A DNA stretch of 64,000 nt. Origin: Gaiellasilicea sp963829845 (GTDB lineage: Bacteria; Actinomycetota; Thermoleophilia; Gaiellales; Gaiellaceae). The position numbers and the translations under genes were made by a program. The notes beneath the pieces are model-generated. The model did not search any database, had not been told where the DNA came from, and saw only the letters and a program-made list of their open reading frames with translations. Where the stretch lies: assembly GCA_963829845.1 (NCBI GenBank), contig CAWHKD010000012.1, positions 1 to 64,000 on the forward strand, given 5' to 3'. Positions 43,501 to 50,510 of the stretch are shown in pieces. The first letter of the stretch is position 1; each line of letters opens with the position of its first letter.

Positions 43501-44756
43501 AGGTCCTCCGCGGTCGGTTCGACCGGCTCACCGGGCCCGACCGTGCGACGGCCGGCTTCGAGCCAGCGACGGTACGGGCGCCGGCCCGCCAGCCGGTGCG
43601 CGATCGCGGCGTCCTCCTCGAGGCCGAGGCCGGGGTCGACGGCGAGCAGCTCGCCGGGGCCGAGGCGACTGCGGCGCACGCGGGCGGAGCGTGGGAGCGG
43701 CACCGCGCCTGCCTCGGATGCACAGGCGACGAACGACCCGGTGGTCGCCACGCGGAGCGGCCGCAGCCCGTTCCGATCGAGCGCCGCGCCGACCATTCTC
43801 CCGTCCGTGAAGACGATCGCAGCCGGCCCGTCCCACGGCTCCACGAGTCCCGCGTGGTAGCTGTGGAAGGCGGCCACATCGGGATCGAGCTCCGGATCCT
43901 CCTGCCACGCGCGGGGCAGGAGCATCGAGGCCGCATGACGGATGTCTCGACCTCCCCGGACGAGCAGCTCGAGCGCGTTGTCGAGGAGCGAGGAGTCCGA
44001 GCCGGACTCCTCGAGCGCTCCGGCCACGGCAGGCTCTGACTCGCGCCCCCGCATCGCCCGCACGTTGCCGTCGATCGTGTTGATCTCGCCGTTGTGGCAG
44101 AGAAGCCGGAACGGCTGTGCGCGCTCCCACGACGGGCTCGTGTTGGTCGAGAAGCGCTGGTGGAAGATCGCAAACGGAACCTCGAGCGACCCCTCGCGCA
44201 GGTCCGGGTAGAACGCCCCCAGCTGGTCCGCCGCGCAGAGCGCCTTGTACGTGACCGTGCGGAACGACAGCGAGGCGACGTACGCACCCGGAGTCCGCGC
44301 GGCGCGCCGGCGCGCGCGATAGGCCCGGAGCTCGGCCTCGTCGGCGGACAGGCCGAACGGGCGCAGCAGGACGAGCTGCTCGATCGACGGCAGGCTCTCA
44401 CGTGCGGTCTCGCCGAGGGCTTCGGGATCGACCGGGACCGTCCGCCAGCCCGCGACCTCGATGCCCTCCTGCTCGCACGCCTGCTCGATCGGCGCTCGCG
44501 CGCTCTCGTCCCGAAGAAAGACGTGCGCCAGTCCGCACCACGGACCCGGCACGAGCGCGGCCGGGATCGGCAGGAGCAGGCCGGCTCCGTCGCCGGTGCT
44601 CCGGTCGGCCGCGACGGCGCCGCGGTGGCGAACGTTCGCGAGCCCCTCCAGCGCCGCATCCAGGATCTGCGGCGAGGCGCGACCCTGAGCGTCGGCCACG
44701 AAGCCGATTCCACACGCGTCGCGCTCGCTGCGCTGCTGGTCGCCGAGGTGGTGCAC
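40458..44756 (-). CDS. gltB: Glutamate synthase large subunit
   Basis: GltB uses glutamine amide nitrogen to convert 2-oxoglutarate to glutamate. The 1432-residue protein begins with an Ntn amidotransferase domain whose nucleophile is C15 (DACGIGFVAD), implying removal of a 14-residue propeptide. The central and FMN domains follow (KIAQGSKPGEGGQLPGHKV, AGCDGGTGASPLSSIKNAG), with the Cys cluster CHLDTCPVGIATQ of the 3Fe-4S site, then the GXGXG beta-helix domain. The small subunit gene gltD is not in the window. A long structured leader precedes it. Confidence 0.96.
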   Translation of the reverse strand: MHHLGDQQRSERDACGIGFVADAQGRASPQILDAALEGLANVRHRGAVAADRSTGDGAGLLLPIPAALVPGPWCGLAHVFLRDESARAPIEQACEQEGIEVAGWRTVPVDPEALGETARESLPSIEQLVLLRPFGLSADEAELRAYRARRRAARTPGAYVASLSFRTVTYKALCAADQLGAFYPDLREGSLEVPFAIFHQRFSTNTSPSWERAQPFRLLCHNGEINTIDGNVRAMRGRESEPAVAGALEESGSDSSLLDNALELLVRGGRDIRHAASMLLPRAWQEDPELDPDVAAFHSYHAGLVEPWDGPAAIVFTDGRMVGAALDRNGLRPLRVATTGSFVACASEAGAVPLPRSARVRRSRLGPGELLAVDPGLGLEEDAAIAHRLAGRRPYRRWLEAGRRTVGPGEPVEPTAEDLTPRQLAAGYSREDITLLLRPSAADGHEPTSSMGDDTALPPLAGRARIIFSYLRQRFAQVTNPPIDHLRERSLMSLRTLIGRREPLLSEGPAAAHLLELESFFLYPSVLDELRGIRLSTGLHAGERLDRACGRLAAQASALVERGADILVLTDEDAAIAIPSLLALGAVQQRLVASGRRSLVSLVMVSDEPRDSHHLACLLGYGADAVCPRLALETVAALAGADRLGGDHPSPEEAQRRFRAALEDGVLKVMAKMGIADVASYRGAQLFEALGLAPEVTELCLTGTPSPLGGIGFAELERELRARGSAAGKLESPGYVKYRPGGEPHATTPEVAEALQAVSAAHALRRAVDGRGGTEEYRRFAALVDGRAPLEPRDLLELVSAGPLVPIDEVEPVESILRRFSSGGMSHGSLSAEAHETVAIAFNRLGGRSNCGEGGEDPARFRDERNSRIKQVASGRFGVTAEYAAHADELQIKIAQGSKPGEGGQLPGHKVTAEIARLRHTEPGIGLISPPPHHDIYSIEDLAQLVFDLRQVNPTAAVSVKLVAEAGVGLVAAGVVKALADVVHVAGCDGGTGASPLSSIKNAGAPWELGLAETQQTLVSEGLRSRVRLRVDGGLKTGRDVVAAALLGADEVSFGTALLLAEGCLMVRSCHLDTCPVGIATQRPELRSKFAATPAHVEAYLLHLAEDVRRHLAALGLRTFGDAVGRVECLRRRAPRNAREAALDPSPLMRRVGSGPVAHCAAQQHEPPGAELGALVAAAAAPALETASLVELDLTVTNRDRAVGARLGGIIGGRYGAKSPPGRVRVRLTGSAGQSFGAFLATGVQLELTGEANDGLGKSMSGGRIAIRPPDGDAGDPVLLGNAALYGATGGQLFCAGRAGERFAVRNSGAAAVVEGVGAHGCEYMTAGTIVILGETGRNLAAGMSGGDLFVHDPAASVTAGLNHELVEAMELDAASTELLHGLLERHLRYTDSARAGELLARWPEAAVEFTWLVPSTRAAADEEPELSSAAG
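40465..40499. terminator. Convergent terminator hairpin at the gltB 3' end
   Basis: Perfect 12-base arms GCCGCCGACGAG and its complement flank an 11-base loop. The hairpin lies within the last codons of gltB and after the end of the amt core, so it could stop transcripts from both directions. No U-run is present. Confidence 0.5.
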
Positions 44757-44911
44757 GAATGCCCCCTGGAGGGTTCGGAGGTACGAAAAGGAGAACCGCC
44801 TGGACGATCGACCTAGCCGGCGTGGCGGAGAACTGAGCGCCGGCTAGCGCGTAAGGACGCGCGCTACGAAGAAGCGGGAAATGAGCCGATTCTTCGTGGG
44901 CGGGAGCATCT
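44757..44911 (-). promoter_or_regulatory. Structured leader of gltB
   Basis: From the predicted start near 44911 the leader contains three stems: CGAAGAA/TTCTTCG (44867-44873 with 44890-44896), TAGCGCG/CGCGCTA (44845-44851 with 44860-44866) and CTAGCCGGCG/CGCCGGCTAG (44813-44822 with 44838-44847). The last two share bases 44845-44847, so they compete. No U-run follows, which favours translational or stability control over attenuation. The effector is unknown. Confidence 0.4.
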
Positions 44912-44917
44912 GCGTCC

Positions 44918-44946
44918 AGGGTAAAGCACCGCCCGGACGCCCGCAA
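44918..44946 (-). promoter_or_regulatory. Predicted gltB promoter
   Basis: On the minus strand TTGCGG (44941-44946), 17 bases and TACCCT (44918-44923) fit a housekeeping promoter. It predicts a leader of roughly 155 bases. The region between it and the repeat at 45030 shows no gene. Confidence 0.5.
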
Positions 44947-45029
44947 ACACGTGCCGGGCCCTACGCGCACCGGAGATGCATGAGCTGGTCGGAGTCGGCA
45001 CGACGCCGCACGCGCGACCTGACGTTGCG

Positions 45030-45064
45030 GGACATGTCCCAGGGACAGACCCTGGGACATGTCC
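45030..45064. repeat. Long perfect inverted repeat with self-palindromic arms
   Basis: Arms of 15 bases (GGACATGTCCCAGGG and its complement) flank a 5-base loop ACAGA. Each arm begins with the self-complementary GGACATGTCC, so the unit can form one long hairpin or two small ones. It lies 7 bases past the stop of the SIMPL-domain gene and upstream of the gltB promoter, where it may end that gene's transcript. It looks like a dispersed intergenic repeat, but I see only one copy. Confidence 0.75.
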
Positions 45065-45071
45065 GCTTCGG

Positions 45072-45767
45072 CTAGGAGACGGAGAAGGTGACCGAGACGA
45101 CGGCGGCTACCTGCTGCGTCCCGGGCTCGATCGGCGTCGAGCCGGCCTCCATCGCCTTGTCGGCGACGGCGTAGGGCTGCGGTGCCGAGCCGCCGCCCTC
45201 GACGATCGCCGTGATGCGCCCGAGGGAGAGCTTCGAGGCCGATGCGAGCGCCTGTGCGCTGGCGCGGGCGTCCGCGATGGCAGCCCCGAGGGCGTCGCGG
45301 TAGAGCTCGCCTTGGTCGCCACGGGACAGCGACGGGCCGTAGACCTGGTTCGCGCCCGCGCTCACGGCCGCGTCGATCAGGGCACCGGCCTTCGCGATCT
45401 CCTTGATCGCGGCTGAGACCGTGTTCGTGGCGACGAACGCCTGCACGGCGTTCTGCTCGTCGTAGCGCGGCGAGAGCGAGACCGACTGCGTCCTGACGTC
45501 GGTGCCGCCCGCTGCCTTCACGGCAGCGATGACGCGGCGCATTTCTACGGCGTTCGCCGTGAGCGCCGCCCTGGCGGTCTGGCCCTGGCTCTCGACGCCG
45601 AACGAGAGCTCGGCACGGTCGGGGACCGAGGCAACCGAGCCAGTGCCCTGAACCGTGATGCCGCCGGCCTCAGCCGCGGCGCTCGAGGCCGGCCCGGGGA
45701 GCGAGACGGCAGCGAACACGACGACGAAGGTCAGGAGCCCAGCGATGGGGAGGATTCGCTTTTTCAT
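45072..45767 (-). CDS. Secreted SIMPL-domain (DUF541) protein
   Basis: The 231-residue protein has a signal peptide (KKRILPIAGLLTFVVVFAAVSLPGPASS) and one SIMPL domain (ITVQGTGSVASVPDRAELSFGVESQG, TNTVSAAIKEIAKAGALIDAAVSAGANQV, YRDALGAAIADARASAQALASA). Such proteins are periplasmic or envelope-located and have been linked to oxidative stress in some bacteria, but the molecular role is unknown. A long inverted repeat follows its stop. It lies 30 bases beyond the argH stop in the same orientation. Confidence 0.88.
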   Translation of the reverse strand: MKKRILPIAGLLTFVVVFAAVSLPGPASSAAAEAGGITVQGTGSVASVPDRAELSFGVESQGQTARAALTANAVEMRRVIAAVKAAGGTDVRTQSVSLSPRYDEQNAVQAFVATNTVSAAIKEIAKAGALIDAAVSAGANQVYGPSLSRGDQGELYRDALGAAIADARASAQALASASKLSLGRITAIVEGGGSAPQPYAVADKAMEAGSTPIEPGTQQVAAVVSVTFSVS

Positions 45768-45797
45768 GCCATGTCTACGCCGCCGCGGGCGGCTGCG

Positions 45798-47022
45798 TCA
45801 CAGGGATTCGAGGCGCGTGCGTGCCGCGGCCACCGCCGCGTCGACGCCGCCGGGACCGGGCGCAGGCCGGTCCGCGGGCGCCGGCGCCTCGTACGTGCCG
45901 TCACGCACCGACTCCGCGACCTGAGCGTGCGCATCGCGGAACGGGAGTCCCTCGCCGAACGAGCTCCTCGGCCGCGTCGGTGGCGAGCAGGAGCGGATCG
46001 GCCGCCGCGGCCGCGAGCCGCTCGTGATCGAACTCGAGTCCACGCACGAGCGCGCTGAGTGCCGCCGGCGCAGCCGCAAGATCGGCGCGGGCTGCGAACA
46101 CCGGAGCCTTGTCCTCCTGGAGGTCGCGGTTGTAGGAGAGCGGCAGCCCCTTCACCGTCGCAAGCAACCCGGTCAGGCGGCCGATCGCAGTGCCCGCCTT
46201 GCCTCGTGCGAGCTCGGCAACGTCCGGGTTCAGCTTCTGCGGCATCATCGACGACCCCGTGGCGGCGGTCTCGTCGAGGCGGGCGAAGCCGAACTCCGCC
46301 GTCGTCCAGAGCACGAGCTCCTCGCCGATGCGGGAGAGGTGCACAAAGCAGACGGCCGCCGCGTAAACGTAGTCGAGTGCGAAGTCGCGATCGGCGACCG
46401 CGTCGAGCGAGTTCCGCAACTGGTTCGGGGGTGCAGGCAGCGGCAGCGTCGAGCCCGCGAGCGCGCCCGCGCCGAGCGGGCTCGGCTCGGCGGCCGCGGC
46501 GGCCGCGGCGAAGCGGACGAGGTCACGCTCGAGCATCTCGACCCACGCGAGCAGGTGGTGACCGACCGTGATCGGCTGGGCACGCTGCAGGTGCGTGTAG
46601 CCGGGCATCGGCGTCTCCGCGTCCGCTTCGGCGCGGTCGAGAAGCGCGCCGGCGAGCCCGGCGATCGCCGCCCGCGCTTCGCCGGCCGCGTCGGCGACGT
46701 AGAGCCGGAACGCCGCGGCGACCTGGTCGTTCCGCGACCTCCCCGCGTGGATCTTCCGACCGACGTCGCCGAGGAGGCGCTCGATCGCCGAGTGGACGTC
46801 CTCGTCGTCGGGCTCGATCCCGCTCCCCGTCGCGATCTCGACCAACCGCGCCTCTGCCCCCGTGAGCTCGTCGTCGTCAAGCAGCCCGGCGGCGTGAAGG
46901 CGTCGGGCGTGCACGGCCGTCGCCTCGCAGTCGTAGGGCAGCAGCTCGGCGTCGTCCGCGCGCAGGAACGCGGCCACGGCCGGATCGAGCGCGCGCGCGA
47001 CTCGGCCCGCCCAGAGCGTCAT
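45798..47022 (-). CDS. argH: Argininosuccinate lyase, frameshifted near the C terminus
   Basis: ArgH splits argininosuccinate into arginine and fumarate. The first 90% is intact and shows HAGRSRNDQVA, YTHLQRAQPITVGHH and the signature GSSMMPQKLNPDVAE. After TDAAEELVRRG the frame is lost at a GGG run (45949-45951). The proper ending (LPFRDAHAQVAESV...ARTRLESL) continues in another frame to 45798. One extra G explains the break. Because this enzyme is needed for arginine synthesis, an assembly error is more likely than a dead gene. ATG at 47022 overlaps the argG stop. Confidence 0.9.
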
Positions 47023-48227
47023 GCGGTCGTCGTCGCCCGCTTGCGGGCGGCGGCGAGCTCGACCTCGAGCGACGCGATCTTGACGAACCCCTCCGCGGCC
47101 GCGTGGGGGAACGTCTCTCCGGCGCCGTACGACGCAAGCTGCTCGGCATAGAGCATGTGCGGCGAGCGCCGGCCGGTCACCACAGCGGCGTTCGGGCGCA
47201 ACGAGACGCGAACGTCGCCGTCCACGAGCGCCTGGGTCGTGTCGACGAATGCATCGATCGCCTCGCGAGCCGGGCTGAACCAGAGCCCCTCGTAGACGAG
47301 CTCTGTCCAACGCTGCTCGAGCCCGCGCTTGATCCGTGCCTCGTCCTTGGTCAGGACGACGTCCTCGAGCGCCGAATGAGCCTGGATCAGGACGATCGCG
47401 GCCGGCACCTCGTAGACCTCGCGGCTCTTGATCCCCACGGCGCGGTTTTCGATCATGTCCAGGCGCCCGATTCCGTAGCTGCCTGCGAGCGAGTTGAGCC
47501 GCGCGATCAGCTGCGCGAGCGGCAGCTCCTCGCCGTCGAGCGAGACCGGGATGCCAGCTGCGAAGCCGATCGTCACTTCCGTCGGCTCCGGCGCCGAGGA
47601 GGGATCACCGGTCAGCGCGTACGGCTCATCCGGCGGCGCCGCCCAGGGGTCTTCGAGCACGCCGGCCTCGATCGCCCGGCCGAAGAGGTTCTCGTCGATC
47701 GAGAACGGCGCCGCCTGCGTGGCCTGAACGGGAATTCCCTTATCGAGCGCGTACTCGATCTCCTCGTCGCGCGTCCAGATCCGGTCGCGGAGCGGGGCGA
47801 TCACGTGGAGGCCGGGATCGGTCGCCTTGAACGAGAGCTCGAAGCGCAGCTGGTCGTTCCCCTTGCCCGTGCAGCCGTGCACGACAGCCTCGGCGCCGAG
47901 CTCGACCGCGAGCTCGGCCACCGCCTGCGCGATCACCGGACGCGAGAGCGCGGAGACGAGTGGGTACTTGCCCTCGTAGAGCGCGTTGGTCTTGATCGCG
48001 CGCGCACACTGCTCCTCGGCGAACGCGGTCTTGCGGTCGACGAGGATGACGTCGTCGGCCCCCGCGGCACGCCCACGTTCGATCGACGCCTCGAGGTCGA
48101 ACTCCTGGCCGACGTCGACGAGGACAGCGACGACCTCGTCGAAGCCGTACCAGTCCTCCTTGAGCCAGCTGACGATGCAACTGGTGTCGAGGCCGCCGGA
48201 GAAGGCGACCACCGCGATCCTACTCAT
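47019..48227 (-). CDS. argG: Argininosuccinate synthase
   Basis: ArgG joins citrulline and aspartate with ATP to give argininosuccinate. The 402-residue protein has the P-loop-like FSGGLDTSCIVSWLKE, YPLVSALSRPVIAQ, HGCTGKGNDQLRFE and GIGRLDMIENRAVGIKSREVYE. It is followed by argH with a 4-base overlap. An AT-rich palindrome just upstream overlaps its predicted promoter and resembles an arginine repressor site. Confidence 0.96.
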   Translation of the reverse strand: MSRIAVVAFSGGLDTSCIVSWLKEDWYGFDEVVAVLVDVGQEFDLEASIERGRAAGADDVILVDRKTAFAEEQCARAIKTNALYEGKYPLVSALSRPVIAQAVAELAVELGAEAVVHGCTGKGNDQLRFELSFKATDPGLHVIAPLRDRIWTRDEEIEYALDKGIPVQATQAAPFSIDENLFGRAIEAGVLEDPWAAPPDEPYALTGDPSSAPEPTEVTIGFAAGIPVSLDGEELPLAQLIARLNSLAGSYGIGRLDMIENRAVGIKSREVYEVPAAIVLIQAHSALEDVVLTKDEARIKRGLEQRWTELVYEGLWFSPAREAIDAFVDTTQALVDGDVRVSLRPNAAVVTGRRSPHMLYAEQLASYGAGETFPHAAAEGFVKIASLEVELAAARKRATTTA

Positions 48228-48245
48228 TCTGCTCCTTCAGTGGAA

Positions 48246-48263
48246 TGAATACTATTCACTATA
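48246..48263 (-). promoter_or_regulatory. ArgR-type operator and -10 element of argGH
   Basis: The perfect palindrome TGAATA-C-TATTCA (48246-48258) stands out as AT-rich in a GC-rich context. It resembles an ARG box (TGAAT-spacer-ATTCA), although the spacer is one base shorter than the classical four. On the minus strand TATAGT (48258-48263) lies directly beside it as a possible -10 box, so repressor binding would block the start site. A GAAGGAG ribosome binding site follows before the argG ATG. Confidence 0.6.
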
Positions 48264-48294
48264 GCTGGATTTCATGCACCGATAGGCTGGTTCC

Positions 48295-48984
48295 GTGCAG
48301 ATCCGCTTCGTCGACTGCCGGGCGCGCGACGCATATCTCGCCGGCCATGTCCCAGGCGCGGCTCATGCCGATCCCGAGAGCGAGCTGACCGGCGACGTCG
48401 GCGGGGGTCGCCACCCGCTCCCGAGCGCCGAGACGTTCGCCGCCTGGGCTTCCGCGGCCGGGGTCGGACCGGACACGCTCGTCGTCGGCTACGACGACGG
48501 CACGGGCTGGGCTGCCCGGCTCTGGTGGCTGCTGCGCCACTTCGGGCACGACGCGGCCGCCGTGATCCCGCTCCAGGCGTGGCGCGGCCCGCTCGCCGCG
48601 GGGGACGAAGAGATCGCGCCGGCGACCTTCGTCCCGCAGGCGCGCACGGACGACACCGCCGACGCCGCCGAGCTCCTCGAACGGCTCCGGGACCCGTCGC
48701 TGACGCTCGTCGACGCCCGGGCGCCGGAGCGCTGGCGCGGCGAGACGGAGCCGATCGACCCGGTCGCGGGGCGCATCCCGGGCGCGAGGAACCGCTTCTT
48801 CCTCGACGAGTCGCCACTGCCCGCCGACCTACGGGACGCGCCGGACCTCGTCGTCTACTGCGGCTCCGGCGTTACGGCCTGCGCCGTTCTGCACGAGCTC
48901 CAGCTCGCCGGACGCGACGACGCGCGCCTCTATCCCGGCTCGTTCAGCGAGTGGTACGCGCTCGGGCCGGTCGAACGCGACTGA
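48295..48984 (+). CDS. Tandem rhodanese-type sulfurtransferase
   Basis: The 229-residue protein has two rhodanese folds. The N-terminal one is probably structural (VDCRARDAYLAGHVPGAAHADPE). The C-terminal one carries the active-site Cys in VVYCGSGVTACAVLHELQLAG. This resembles thiosulfate or 3-mercaptopyruvate sulfurtransferases, though shorter than the usual 280 residues. The substrate is not determined by the loop alone. GTG at 48295. It is divergent from argG and its end overlaps the next, convergent gene by 41 bases. Confidence 0.88.
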   Translation: MQIRFVDCRARDAYLAGHVPGAAHADPESELTGDVGGGRHPLPSAETFAAWASAAGVGPDTLVVGYDDGTGWAARLWWLLRHFGHDAAAVIPLQAWRGPLAAGDEEIAPATFVPQARTDDTADAAELLERLRDPSLTLVDARAPERWRGETEPIDPVAGRIPGARNRFFLDESPLPADLRDAPDLVVYCGSGVTACAVLHELQLAGRDDARLYPGSFSEWYALGPVERD

Positions 48985-49477
48985 GAGTTTCGGCGAGCTG
49001 GTGCGCGCGATGGACTGAAATCCCATTCCGTTGCGCCCGCATGAGCTCGTGGTCGGTCTCGACGAGCTCGACGCGCGGGAGCACCCGCACCTCGCGCAGC
49101 CGCAACTGAACCGGCAGGCCCTCCGTGAATGCGTAGGGATGAAGCTCGTTGGCGAGCGTGCCCGAGAACGGACGGCTCCGCCATGCGTCCTCGTCGGGCC
49201 AGAGTTCGTCGAGCACCTCGAAGTCATCGGGGCTGACCTCGATCCAGCTGCCGTAGCGAAAGAAGCCCTCCTCACCGTCGATCGGAAGCTCCAGCAGCGC
49301 CCGGACGAAGAACCGCTCCCGGTCGCCTTCGCGGAGAATTGCTGCTGCCTCCCCTACCCACGCGCGCCTGTCCCTCTCTCGCTCCTCGATTCGGAGGATC
49401 GGGTCGGGCAGGCTCATTTGAACGTGGCGGGTGTCCCCGTCGTGCGTCTCCCCACAGACACCGCAGGTGACAGCCAC
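48944..49477 (-). CDS. DUF2199 family protein
   Basis: The 177-residue soluble protein begins with a Cys/His motif typical of the family (TCGVCGETHDG) and contains FFVRALLELPIDGEEGFFRYGSWIEVSPDDFEVLDELW and FSGTLANELHPYAF, which match DUF2199 proteins. The function is unknown. It starts one base after the HNH nuclease stop, so the two are probably co-transcribed. Confidence 0.85.
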   Translation of the reverse strand: MAVTCGVCGETHDGDTRHVQMSLPDPILRIEERERDRRAWVGEAAAILREGDRERFFVRALLELPIDGEEGFFRYGSWIEVSPDDFEVLDELWPDEDAWRSRPFSGTLANELHPYAFTEGLPVQLRLREVRVLPRVELVETDHELMRAQRNGISVHRAHQLAETLSRVRPARARTTR

Positions 49478-49478
49478 G

Positions 49479-49991
49479 CTACGCCGCGGTCGCCGTGCCA
49501 GGGAGGTAGCGCTGCCAGACCTGCGGGATCGTCGGCGTCGCCAGGTGGATGAAGAGCACCGGGGCCGGCGGTCGCGGCAGGCGCTTCAGGTGTAGGCCCG
49601 AATCCTCGAGCAGCCGGTCGCCCTTTCGCAGATTGCAGGGCGCACAGGCCGTGACGACGTTCTCCCAGATCGACTCCCCACCCTTCGACCGCGGTACCAC
49701 GTGATCGAGCGTCAGACGGCCGGACGAGGTGCCGCAGTAGACGCAGCGCCAGCCGTCACGAGCGAAGAGCGCCCGGCGCGAGATCTTCCGCTGGATCGCC
49801 CGCGGCACCCGGACGTACTGGACGAGGCGGATCACGTGCGGCCAGACGTACGTGTCCGTCGCGGACCGAAGTCCCTTGGGCAGGCTCTCGAGCACTTCCG
49901 CCTTCCCTTTCCAGACGAGCACGTGCGCACGCCGAACCGAGCAGACGTTCAGCGGTTCGTAACTTGCATTCAGGACGAGGACCTGTTGCAA
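49479..49991 (-). CDS. HNH endonuclease domain protein
   Basis: The 170-residue protein has LVLNASYEPLNVCSVRRAHVLVWKGKAEVLE followed by the HNH core CVYCGTSSGRLTLDHVVPRSKGGESIWENVVTACAPCNLRKGDRL, with two CxxC-like zinc pairs. This type is a common stand-alone single-copy gene in actinobacteria and cyanobacteria and may act in DNA repair, but its role is not established. TTG at 49991 (LQQVLVLNASYEPLNV) matches the conserved N terminus. The long upstream extension of the frame is rejected. Confidence 0.85.
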   Translation of the reverse strand: MQQVLVLNASYEPLNVCSVRRAHVLVWKGKAEVLESLPKGLRSATDTYVWPHVIRLVQYVRVPRAIQRKISRRALFARDGWRCVYCGTSSGRLTLDHVVPRSKGGESIWENVVTACAPCNLRKGDRLLEDSGLHLKRLPRPPAPVLFIHLATPTIPQVWQRYLPGTATAA

Positions 49992-50035
49992 CTCGAACAG
50001 AGAGTACCAGCGAATCCCGCTGTTTCCGGCCTTTT

Positions 50036-50506
50036 CTAGCGGGCCATCGCCCGCTCGACCGCCTCGAGCTCCTCGGGGGAGAGCGCGATCGGCGCGCGGC
50101 CCTGGTCGAGCTCCTTCACGTAGATGCGCGCGTAGTCGCGGCCCTGGATCGCGGTCACGACCGTGCCCGTCCGGTTGTCGTCGAGGAAGGCGAACGAGGC
50201 GGACTGGTGCCCGCCGGTGCCGGCGTAGGCGTCGTAGCGGACGACGGCAGTGTTCGTGAGCGAGCCGTCGACGCGGCGATCGACCCGCGAGAGACCCGCG
50301 GCGATCTCGTCGACGGCCCTGTGGAGATCGTCGATCCGGCCCTGCAGCGAGACGGCGAAGTCGACGAGGTCGGAGCGGCCGCCGCCGAGCAGCACCCGCT
50401 GCGCGTTCCGCAGCCGCCGGACCCGCACCCACATCCAGGCGCAGAGGCCGAGCGCGACCACGGCCGCGGCCGCCGCGGCGATCGCGAGGATCAGCTCGGC
50501 GCTCAA
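50036..50506 (-). CDS. DUF4446 family membrane-anchored protein
   Basis: The 156-residue protein has one N-terminal transmembrane helix (LILAIAAAAAAVVALGLCAWMWV), a basic stretch, a helical region (GRIDDLHRAVDEIAAGLSRVDRRVDG) and the conserved block VVRYDAYAGTGGHQSASFAFLDDNRTGTVVTAIQGRDYARIYVKEL, which identifies DUF4446. The function is unknown. TTG at 50506 is preferred because it begins just before the helix, 4 bases after the preceding gene's stop. Confidence 0.82.
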   Translation of the reverse strand: MSAELILAIAAAAAAVVALGLCAWMWVRVRRLRNAQRVLLGGGRSDLVDFAVSLQGRIDDLHRAVDEIAAGLSRVDRRVDGSLTNTAVVRYDAYAGTGGHQSASFAFLDDNRTGTVVTAIQGRDYARIYVKELDQGRAPIALSPEELEAVERAMAR

Positions 50507-50510
50507 ACCG

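Noticed and set aside
45940..45960. Programmed ribosomal frameshift in argH
   Set aside because: There is no slippery heptamer with a downstream structure, the family shows no such mechanism, and similar one-base shifts occur in other genes here.
50036..50432. N-terminal extension of the HNH nuclease frame
   Set aside because: It overlaps the DUF4446 coding sequence on the same strand in another frame, and the conserved HNH protein begins at LQQVLVLNASYEPLNV.
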